Source: Phoronis australis (taxonomy: Eukaryota > Phoronida > Phoronidae). From it: a stretch of 64,000 bases of DNA. The notes under the pieces are model-generated. The model searched no databases. It was given only the letters and a program-made list of their open reading frames with translations, and was not told where the DNA came from. The position numbers and the translations under genes were made by a program. Position 1 is the first letter of the stretch; the number at the start of each line of letters is the position of its first letter. Location: positions 313,074 to 377,073 of the forward strand of contig NMRA01000194.1 of assembly GCA_002633005.1 (NCBI GenBank), in the 5' to 3' direction. Below are positions 48,401 to 60,400 of this stretch, piece after piece.

Positions 48401-51400
48401 TCACCAAAATAATCACGTGCACATTATTTCTTTGGCTGATTAGTATAGTCTTTTCGTGACTGGAAGTTTAGTTTCCAACTTTGGCTGGTTTATGTTCTTG
48501 ATGTCTTCAGTACGGCCGCGACGGGCCTGATCAGGTTCCAAACCATTGGTTGGGTTAACAAGCATTTTGTGTGTGTAGCACTGAAAAAATCACAAGTCTT
48601 TAAATTACAACACACAGCTATGTTCTCCTGTCTGCATTTCACGGAAGAATAATTTGAATTTACCACTGAAGAGATTCCAAAGAATGGAAGTCTGTGGATC
48701 AATCCTACATTATTGTCTTCGTTTTTCATGGCATCGTTCTATGCTATGAACTCCTCGTTCACTCAATATTATGACAACCCTGCCTGACTGGAGATTCAAT
48801 TTGAGTGATACCTCTGAAACTTTTTTGTGAACAAGGATTAAGATAATGTCGATTTCTGTAAGAGCCCTTGAGCGAGTGTTTTTTCGGAAGAACCGTTGAT
48901 GGAAATAAATTTGTTCTTTCAGAATCAAGTTACTTTTTGAATGTTAGGCATAACTGCACACCATATGCAAGGTGTGGGAATAATATTTTATTCATGGTGA
49001 AAGCGTTTTGTCACTCCATCAACACATAAAATGCGATTGGCATGAACGATGGTGGTTTTAAATCAACATTTTATCACCACAAACACAAACGCTACCGTTC
49101 AGTTGAAAAGACATTCACATAAAGCCCTTGAAAATAAAAAATAATGCCATTTAGTCCAAAATTGGTAAGATTTTGCTGTGTCTGGTTTACAGCGTCGGAA
49201 ATTCATGTTCATGTCCCCAAAGGAGCAGATTGTTGTGTGAATCCTATCGTGCTGGTTAAGGTTCTGTAGGCACTTATCCACATGTCACTGCATTCAGCCA
49301 ACTGTCTACAAAGCTATAGATTTTTAACCTGGCAAAAGTATTTATTTTCTGAAAGTTGAAAGTCCGTATAATATAGTTTTCGACTTGTTACCAGTCTTCC
49401 ATCAATTGGGGCATGTGACCAGTGCTCGCGTTCTAATCTCTGTACTCGAAATCAAACACGAAATTTTTTTTGACATTTTCCGTTTTACCTTTTGCAAACT
49501 CAAGACGAGTGTATTATTCTGTCTTCGAGTCATTAGAGCGTTCCCGTTGACCCCAGCTTGTTCAATCGGACAGCATATTGTTTTTAAGTTTGCTATTTTC
49601 CCAGGCAAGTGAATTGCTTGACCTTGAACACACTTTTAGCCCAGTCGAATAGACCGCGTTGTTATTCAGTTGTTCTTGAATGAATCTCACTTCCCACATA
49701 GCAGCAAACTGGCATGGCATTGTATCATTCGGCTACAGACTGTAACAGCTGCAGATGTTGATGATTTTTCACCTATGGCTTTTGTTAGGATTTTCCTGTA
49801 AGTACTGATGAACTTTCTTGTAGATAACGTATTTTAAGACCCAACTTGTTGAAGTCGATGAAACTAGGTCTTAAAATGATACGTTCAAGTGTGCACATTC
49901 GTAATTTAGAGTGTTAGCATCATGTGATCTTGCAACATTCTTGTCATGGACTTTGATGATATTTTTCGCTATACTGTACGTCAATCAATCAATTTATTTC
50001 TGTAATAAAGTCCATAGGCCCACTGTACAAAAGAAAGAACAACTTGTAACATACGGAGAGAACAGCATGCTATCACAGGGATGAAAAGCATAAAATACAT
50101 ATTACTTACTATTAGATAAACTAATTTAGCATTTTCACGTGTTGACATTGATCTATTGAACTTAAACATTCCTGTAGTACAGTGCAACGTAATTATCTCA
50201 GTTCAGAATATTCATCGTAGCTTAGAAGGAAATGGGTACTGGTCTTCCACAACATTCCGGCAGAAGGAACCTTTCTGTATGTCCTATCTTTATTAACAAT
50301 GTACATTATATTTCTGACCACAACCAGTCATCACCTGTTCATTTTTTCTCTTAATGGTGGTACCCAACCTGCACACAGTAATATAGAAAGAACATGACAA
50401 CATTAGTCCACAAAGCTCTTCAGAACTTTAATTTAATTCCCTTATATATATTACGTAACACCCCTCCACTATATATGTTAGGTAGCACTATATGTTGGTT
50501 AGAGCAGTAGCCTGGCTATGGCCAGTTTTCATTTCCCAGAACTGTTTAGAATGTGGGTTGTTCATGTTTTTCTGGCACGTAAGGTAAATGTATTATGTTT
50601 TGATATGTTTGACTGACTCGNGGGGGAACCTGCTGGACATTTTTCATTGTTTTAAAAATTGCTTTGTAAACTTTCACATCTTTCACATTAGGGAGACCAC
50701 ATTAAGACTTGGTCCACTTTCACATTAGGGAGACCACGTCACATACATTCTTTTAATTCCGTCTTATTTTTTCCTACGTTTGAAGACTTTCTTCAAGATA
50801 ACTCATGAGCAGTTAATAAGGTCACACTGTATTGTAATCAAATAGCTAAACCTGTGTCCACAAAGGAGGGAAACCCCCTTTTATGCAACAATTAACCTAT
50901 CGCAAGCCCTGCCTGTGAAAAGTGGACAAACAAACAATAAGTTTTACCTGACGTGTTGTTTGTTGGGTAAAATGCCAGCTTGGAAACGAAGGTGTGTCAA
51001 GAATGCTGTATTCTGATTGGTCATTTATGCTGACAGTCAAAATCCTGGCTAGTGGTCAATTTTCAGCTTTGGGTTTTAAATATGGTACTTGGAAGAACTT
51101 TTGAAAAGCTTCTGTAACTATAACTTTTGTTTATGTTTCAAGTTAATAACTATATCTTTCTTGGTCTATTGGATGACTTGGTCAGTTACAATCAATGCAA
51201 ATAGTGAACGTGTCAGTGATCTATAAACAGACCATCTCCAGCATTGCTAAATACACTGTCACTGACGCTGAGGGACATATATATATGGTTTAACATGACT
51301 GAAAGTTGTACTAAAATTGCATTTCTGGCATTTCTGAACAGCTTTGTTGTGAACTTTTGTTGGTGGCTGAAATAAGGACTCTAGGGCCTTTCCCATACAA

Positions 51401-54400
51401 TTAACTTCGCTACCTCCCAAGCTTCGTTGTTAACTGTGGTTAACTGCGAAGTTAAGCGTTACTGTTCCTGTGACCACTGTTTTTTCTTTTACTAGATCTG
51501 AAGCAGACCCTGGCTGTACTGCTGGACAGTATCCTGTCGAGAGTGGACAGGCTGGAAAATAGGGTGGACAATCTGACCAGTAACTACACCAACCTACGTC
51601 AGGTGTTGAGGAGATCGCCTCGGGCCCAGTCCTCACCTGACATGGAGAGTTTGCACTCCCAGAAAAAGATATACGACGGCAGTGAAATTGACGCTCAAAG
51701 TAGGTTGGGTTTGAATGTTGGACATGTTGCTTTATTTGGCTTTGTGTCCTGCGTTTGTTGAATGTATTGTCACAGCTTACCAAATGCTGTCTGATAACAG
51801 CTGTGCCATTTCAAGCATGCCAACAATGAAATAAAACGTTTCCTCTGTTTAGATGTTTGTTTTACGATATTTTGCTCTTTTCTTTTTTTGTCAAAATTTC
51901 TCTGTTTTTCTGTCTCCTGAACTCTCTCTCTCATCTTTTTTTCATTCTGCTGACACACATTAATTGCACTTTTTTGTCCAGTTGAGATGAATTTGCGCAC
52001 GAAACACATCCGTGCTCAAAATCGTGTGCCTGTTGCTACGGTGTGGTGACCTTTTTACAGATTTTTCAAAAATTACAATTCCAAAAGTTATCTTGAAATT
52101 TTACTTATTGTGCTTAGATTTCTAAGTGTCTGCGGTCATTTGTCGCCACAGTTAGAGGGTCCATAAACCATGCTCTGTTGTTAATGTGACATTATCGATG
52201 TTACGTCTGAAAAACGCATTTTTATTGTTGTTAAATGGGATACACCTTGAAGTCATTAGTTTTGACCAGAGCTATATAACAACAAAATCCGTTGTGTGTT
52301 TTGATTTTATTGCCAATGCTCGCAGTTGTCTTCCAGATATTCGCTGAAATCGAGGCTAGTGTCTTTACTGTTCAGATACACTTAATATTGCCATTTAAAA
52401 TGGATTGAGCCCAGTGACAGGGTGTGATGGTGTGACTGTAGAGCTGATGGGTTCAGTTCTGCTCTGCAGCTCATTTCAGAAAAAAATCAACGACTTTCTT
52501 CACAGGCGTATTTGCCCTTTCTAAGCGTGCGTGTTATGATCGAATCCTTGGTTTCAATTGTAATTGGTTGCAATAAAACTCCAGAAAAAAAACTTAACAA
52601 CCATGATTCTACTTCAGTGGCTAAAACTAACCCATGGTGACGAGCATTCTAATGAGTCTGGTCTGAAATGATAAACAACTAGGTTCTTCTTAAACCTGTA
52701 CGTCCTGTCTAATTTTTGTTAGGGACTACATTAGGCTAATTTTATAATTGGTCTAAATCTATTGTTGTTTTTGGCAAAAGGCGCTGGTCGTTAACCCTTT
52801 AAAGAGTTCCCACCATGAATTTTTTTAGTTTTTGAGGTTTCAGTTAATATGAAACGAATATCATGAAATCAAACTAAATAAGCACTTTTTATGCCAAATA
52901 GTCGCGAATTTTTTAATTTTGAAGAAAAATTAGCTATTTCTAAGTTTCCTGCCAAATGATGCAATGGATCGAAGACGGTTGGCCACTTGACAATCAACTG
53001 CAATGTCGGAACACAGCAGGTCAGAAGACAACGAGGATTTTGAGCGACAACTGGACAATTATTATGCAGACAGAGAGGAGAGTGGATACGGGCATCACAC
53101 TCAAGTACTTGAAGAATCAGACAATGAATTCGGTTTTCCATTTAGAGAACTTTCGTCGGCTTTGAGGCCGTATGCATTCGACCCACTTGTATGAGAAATG
53201 CTGCAGACATATGTGAGCAACAACCAACTGCGGGTGGTCAATATTCACAAAATAGACACTGACACTTAATTATCACTGACAAAGGCCACAGTAAACCTGG
53301 GTTACTCATATACACTGTTGCCATGAGGAATGAGCACAGTCTAAACACAATGCATAAGCCTACTTGTGGTAGCACTTGATCGAGGGCCTGGCATCACTTG
53401 CCCTAGAATGGAAGCAATTTGTTCATTATTTATACCATTCTCAATGCACTTACAGGGTGACGAGTCCTTCATTGTAACGCCGTTTTTGTGTGTGGTCGAA
53501 ACAATTCTTTGAAATGTGCCGAACAAAGTGTGCAGTGGCTTCCGACTGAATCACATATTCCACACTGACATTTCACACTCTCGTGCGGCGCACAAACTGA
53601 TGCCATTTCTATGAAAATTTCACGTATTTAGGAAATTTGAACGTAGCGACGTTCTCAATCAAGTTGTTGTTACCACAGCCTCCACAAACGCACCTTTTCA
53701 TGTCTGAAAAAGGCGGCTCTCTATGGACTTTCCTCACAACTCCTCAGTATGGCAATGGTAAAATCAACGGCGGAACGGTCTTCCACCCATTGTGTACAAA
53801 CCCGATTACAGAAAAATTATATTTTTCAATTTTTGGTTTGTTTCTTAGTAACAGGTGTACTAAAGGCTATTAAATCTCTGAAGATGTATTTATAAAATTC
53901 CTTTTGAGACACAGGGTCAAGGTGGGAACTCTTTAAATTGAAAGCCTCTCCTAGGTTTTCTTGTATGTCGCAGCTGAAATTTTATGGCAGGTGCATGCAT
54001 TTACCACATGGCAGTTTTTAGTTATTAATAATTGTGATAATTTGAGTACACTGTCTTTAAGATTAACTGCATGAGATTGTCAGGCAAACGTGGAAACATG
54101 AAATGTCACAGAATTTCTTTACGTACAGCTTATTGGCCAACCCCAATAAATTCTGAGTTTCAACATAATTTTGAATACGCAATAAACATGTTCAGATGTG
54201 GCTCCCATAGTAAATTGTCTGACAGCTTCTTCGAATGTCCTCGCAACCGTAAGAAGCGTATTACCCCAATGCCAACGAGCTGATTTTTTGATTTATTGCA
54301 ATAAATTCATTATTTACATAGTATCTGATTTCGTCTGCTAGTGTTGTCTGAAACTAAATATACAAACAGTTATTATACTTCAGTCTGCAAGTTCATTTTT

Positions 54401-57400
54401 CATCAGTGTTAGATTAATATTCATTTAGATTGACGAAAATCAAAGTACCGAATGTATTAGCTTAAAACGTTGCTTGTATATAATGTGATAATCTGTTTTC
54501 TTGTTTGGTCGTTTGTTCGTTTATCTTCCCTTATTACGTTAATTGTCCAATAATTTAGCAGCATCAACAGCTGTGTCTTCGTGAATTTAATGAGATTTTG
54601 CCAATGGGTTGTCAGTTTGACTTGGTTAATTTCACACACCCGTCAACCACGCACTCTGTCAAAAAATATAATAATTGGTTTTGTGCGAAATAAGCAATCA
54701 ATTACCATAATTTGTTTTTGTCTTTGTGTGTTCTATTCTAGGTTTTGCATCACATAATTTTACCTGAATGTAATGATTCAATTCAATTTCCTGGTAAACT
54801 GGTTTGATTTTATTTGTTGTTGTTTTGCAAACAAGCAACGTCATTTAACGTAACTTTGCCGTCTTGCAGATGATCACTAAGGTGTTTATGGTGTGAGTTC
54901 CAACATCTCTGTCTATTTGCAGAACTCATCACAGGTGATCTGCCTGACTGTAGTATTCCTCCGTATAGTGAGGTAAAGTTTCCGTCCTGTGCAGGCAAGA
55001 TTGAGGTAGGTACTGGCGGCCTCTGGTTTTGGCGACTTGCTGCAAAATTTAGTGTACTTGTGGGTGCACATACACTGTGGGAGAAGTACAGTTGTGTCTT
55101 GGGACAGATGGAGGGCAAAGTTGTGTCTTGGGACAGATGGAGGGCAAAGTTGTGTCTTGGGACAGATGGAGGGCAAAGTTGTGTCTTGGGACAGATGGAG
55201 GGCAAAGTTGTGTCTTGGGACACATGGAGGGCAAAGTTGGCCAGAACCGGTTGAGGTCAAGAAAGAGTTCTATTTTAAATTTGCTGCACCTGAGTTAGGT
55301 GGGTAAGGTGGCTCAAATTCAAATTCAACCGAGTTTTTCGTACTTTATTCATTGACACAAATTGCGATCTTTGATCCAGGTTCAAAAAATTGCCGGAGTT
55401 GCATGTCTTTACGTTCTCTAACAATTGTGAACGTATTTAGTCTGGGTCATCCGAATTATCTGGTCGGCGATTATTGCTGGAGAATTGAAGGACATGTGGG
55501 CTGGGGATAGCTTATACCTCGATCAAAGATCATTATTCATGTCAATGTATAACCTTCAGAAAACTTGTTTTAATTTGAACGTAAGTTGTCTTATTGGCGC
55601 AAACTGGGGTCCAGCAAACTGTTTAGTTCTTTCGGTGACATATTTTTCAATAAAAGAGGAAAATTCCTGTCTATTTGGGCACATGCATGAAATTTTCCTT
55701 AAGATATATCCATAAAAATTGGCCGCTTTTACAATTATATTTCACACACACACGAACACATCAAGTTGTGAAAAGAGATAAATCTCACCCAAATTTCTTA
55801 ATTTGATATGGTAATTTGACATTTCGCTGTTTCGATACAATGCTCATGACGCGCTTTAACCACCAACTCATTGCCTGTTGTACGTTTCATACTTGGTGTC
55901 ATAACAGTCAATGGTGTCTAGTAAGTAGTGTGGTATGGTGTTGAGGACAACACTACATGATGCGGGCTACCTGAGCGTGCGAGGTACGTTATTAGTGCAA
56001 GGGCATCTGCAGACTTTTTTGTTTTACAAATTAGCTAATGAATGCAACTTCATCTTGTTTATGTTAAAATAGTATTACTGTTAAGTTTTTGCAATACATT
56101 AGCAGTGTTAGGAGCATGTGAGTACATCTGAAACATTACCTTAATGCTTAATCTCCCTACTGTCTGTTTCAGTACATGCAACGTATGTGGCAAACAGACC
56201 CTTGCTATGCCCATTACGGTGTCGATGGAAGTAATTGCTCCATAGTCTTCTACTTAAGTGAGGTAGGAGTTTAGTAGGGGCTGGAGGTTGTATCATTTCT
56301 CGGGAGGATGGTTGTAATGGAAGATAGGTTGGTTACTATGTCTTGTTTTGATGTCAGTTGGTTTCATTTGATCGTGAGTAGCGCTTGGGGCATTTTTGTA
56401 GTTCTTGTTTTGGCTTAAAACAAAGGTGAAGAAAATTTCATGTTTCACGATCCAGTGCTAATGGATTTTCATTTCTGTGCGCCCACATACGCATATATGA
56501 GTGCACATTGCCGTCATCTGTGTCCGGGCACCCGACGTCCACTCCTTTGCAGGATCGTAACGAGATTTGGCAGATGTGTTCCTATAAAGCTGACCACAAA
56601 CGACGAGATTGTTACCGTTCCTACCACGACTGTGCAACTAGTGGCAATTCCATTTTGTTCATGTGTGCCTCTGTATCTTTAGAGTTCCTGTATGAATCAT
56701 CATGAAGTTTGACAGATAAGTTTCTATTAGGAAATGAAGAGCCCTTCCCATTTTCAGAAGGCCATTTACGGTGCAGTCATGGGCGCATTTTAACACATGG
56801 CATTGCTCTTGAATTTTCATTTCATATGCCCACAGAAACGTCTTTAGTGTTATGCACCCACGATTTTCGATGTGAAAAACACCGTCTTTTGAATTAGACC
56901 ACTTATCATGTGCTTACCCCAGATAATAAAATTTCTGACCGTTGAAGAATTGACAAGTTATAGCTGAAAGCTGATCTCAATACATTGGAACTAGCGTGCT
57001 CGTCATTTTATACATTAAATGCAGTATGGCTGAAAACAGTCTCGTTGCATGAAGAGTCGTTGTTATTAATATTTGGTACATTAGGACTTCAAACATATGT
57101 TGACTATTCGCCTTTTTCACAAATCTGGCATAATCGTTCTTTTCTTGAGACATTATTTCTATATTTAACTTAAATTATTATGTATTCTGTTGCTGAAGGA
57201 GTGCGTAGATTTTTACTAAATTTGGTAAAAGTTTTTGCATTTTGAGCAATACAATATTGAATATTTAAAAAAATGTCAGTTTTAACAAAATGGAAGATTT
57301 TTACGGCCCTTCTATGTGTTCGTCAAAGTGTCGCCATATGGGATCATACTTCTATGAAGTTATACATTAAAATATTTCATTTGCTGAGATGTTTTCAGTT

Positions 57401-60400
57401 TGTCAAATTTCAACAAGAATGTATACAATTGGATCTCATTTCTTGAGAGTTCTCCCAATGGAGTAGAAGTCTCATAAATCTGAACAAGGTCCTACGTGGA
57501 ATCTTTGAAATGTACTGGAATTCTTGGTTGCTATGGTATTTCTCCACTTACGAATTTTTCTGATGTAGATGAGCTTATTTTTTATGATTAATTTTTCAGG
57601 AAGCTTTCTGTTTTTGTTGATGAAACAAAACAAAAGGTGTTTATATACTTCTATTGTGTAATCAGGGATTTGTAAGCTCAATGGGCAGGGTGTATTTTCA
57701 AGTTGTGAATTAATTTTTAAATGTCACTTTAATAAACGAGTATACTACTACTACTGCTGCTGCTACTACTATTTAGCACACTCACCTCATTGTGCACATC
57801 AAAAATTATTTTGAAAAATAATACACTGACCCTCCCTTATTTCACATGGGGCTACTTGATGAGAGTTTCTTGCCTCCCCTAATTCACACACACTCAGTTT
57901 TGCACTTCGGAAAATGCCTGTAACCCACTTTCTGGTCATTTTCAAAAAACAAACCATTTCCCTATTAAATCAAATGTAAAGTAACTCGCATAATGACGTG
58001 ATTTATTTTCATATTCCCTCACCGTTATTATAGAAATAAGTAATTTAAGGATATGATTTAAGAAGTCTTTATGTTTAATCCATTGGGTTCGATTGTGTTA
58101 AGTTGCTTATCTATCCAAAGTTGTTCTCTTTTGCGTCTGTGAGGGTACTAGGATATTGGAGTTTCTCTATTATTTGTACAGAAAGATCTTGTAGATTATG
58201 TTTTTCGAATTGAAATGATTAGGTATAGTATCAGAATGTTTTTATGTATTATGTTAAATCTGTGATTGCGAAACCGAGTTTGTAGATCATAAATATTGAG
58301 TGGAACATTTTCTACATGTTATTAGGTAAATGATATTGTCGGTTGTGCAGTCAGAATAATGTTTCATTTCGAAGTGTTCATTGGTTTGAGAAGACTGGAA
58401 GGAAGAATTGTCTTGATAAAGTTACGCATTTTGCATCTAGATTGTTACATTGTGTGTTGCTAATAGGTTTGTCAAAAAACATTAAAAACTTCTTAAATCA
58501 TATCCGCTACAATTTATCATGTTTATTTGGCCAAATATCAGATGTCTTTTGTCACATCATATTCAATTTTACTTTATTTCTATTTCTGTTGACAAAGGAT
58601 GTTATTATATCAGAAATTTTCAGTAATCCATTTTTGTTGTTTTATTTACGTATATTTAACAGGATAAAGTAAGATAATTACTTCTAGTTGAATCATGTGA
58701 GGAAACCGTCAGTCGCTCACACACGGGCTGTTGCCAATGCTTGGTTAATTAGTTAATTTTGAACATGCAGCAACTGTGAAGTCCATAGATTTATTTGGCA
58801 CACCCTCATTATCAGAATTACATTGAATTTGTTTTGCACAAAATAATTGGAGAATTATAGTAGTCTTCAAACAGCTGTGCAGGATGGTATTTTCAGCAGC
58901 CTTTGCTAAAGGCTAGATATTTCAAATTGTCTGTGTGACGCCCTTAAGCACCTGAAACTGGGGCGATTCCTTCTGGCTGTTATGTCATTAGCCATTTGTA
59001 TTTAAATCGTTTTGTTACTAATAGCATATTTAAAGTTTATTAGTTTTGAATTTTTTCATTCCAGGTTGAAAATTGGTGCCCCAGGCTGAGCTGGCGACAA
59101 AAAGCAATCAATAAAAATCAAAACAATGAGAAGGTAGGAGTGACTGCTATCATAACTGAGTATTATGGACATTTGATTGTGTATTACAATGATTTTTTTA
59201 ATCAGTATCCTGTTGGAATTTTGTACGGTATGCAGTTCTCAGTTGCTTAAGGCTGTGTCGGATCATAGTAACATGACCGCGTATTCAGCATAATATATAC
59301 AAAAGATTTTTAGTACACGTTTTCTGAAAGTAGAAAACTTGTAGAATTTGATGGCTAACTTTGTATTAATCTTTTGTTAACTGGTCGATGTCTCGCTAGT
59401 GGAAATTAGCAAAACAGCATAACAACGCTGTCAATAATATGATCAAATTTTATTTGATATAAATGTTCAAGGTGAGCTTCTTGAAAATGCCGTTACAGTT
59501 TTTCTAAAGATCTTTCCGTTTTTGTTTTATGCAACTTGAAAGTTTTTTCATGAAAATGGTAAAAGTCATATTTTGATTGCCTTTCATGCAAAAGGATAAT
59601 ATTGGAAAAACAACTTTTTGTTGAATAGTACGTGAAGCATAGTTCCTGAAAGCTTCATATCAATCGAATTTCTGAGATGTGTTGCTTTGAAGTTAGCCAT
59701 ATTTTCTGAGATCTTACCTAACCTCACGTGTATGTAATGATATTTTTTATGAAAATCAACGGAAAGAAACCGTGTAACATTTCAATTTTCAGTACAGTAA
59801 AAGCCAAATAAAAGCAGACAAAATGATCCATTATTTGACTATGAGCAACATACAGGTTGTGGTACATTGTGTGCGCATGTCAGTGCTGACCCATTATTCC
59901 GAGCTGAGCAAAATACAGGTTGTGGGCCGCGCTTTGTGTTGCTCTTGTTTCTTTTCAAAAATATCAATTTTAATTGCCTGAAGCTGTCCATTCAAACACT
60001 TCTCTATATCTGTTGCCAGGCAACATTCCCCACAGACAAGAAGCCCCTGCTTGACATGTTGACTGATGACACTGACCGGTTTGGCTTTGTCAAACACCGC
60101 ATTGAAGAGGGGTTTGACCGATGGGTTGCTGCGTTTAAGAAGTTGGAACTAACCCAAAAAATGGATAGTCGTCTGAAGAAAAAAGTGAGAAGCAAATACT
60201 GTGTACTTCGGATTTATGAATTTCGATTATTTGATCTAGGCCCATGACCCCCAAATGTTCCCTGCTGATAGATGACAAATCTCACGTCACGCTTTGAGTA
60301 ATATGTCAGTCTTATTGGTCAATTTTCAAATCGAGTCTCAACTAACAATGGTTGGCCATCGGCTCCGATGTATGGTGGATCCAAGCCAAAATATTTGTCT

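Larger units (their letters stand above)
52798..53937. mobile_element. 1.14-kb element with 17-bp perfect TIRs and THAP remnant
   Basis: TTTAAAGAGTTCCCACC (52798-52814) and GGTGGGAACTCTTTAAA (53921-53937) are exact inverted repeats. Because TTTAAA is its own complement, TTAA or TTTAAA could instead be the target duplication. Inside are a broken THAP domain on the minus strand and a P2X7-C-terminal-like remnant on the plus strand. THAP domains are the DNA-binding domains of P-element-type transposases, so this is likely a decayed or deleted DNA transposon. Confidence 0.8.

Noticed and set aside
54810-55260. Long open frames (up to 137 codons) on both strands near 55 kb
   Set aside because: They come from the 29-bp minisatellite, which lacks stops in any frame; the translations are simple repeats of the unit.
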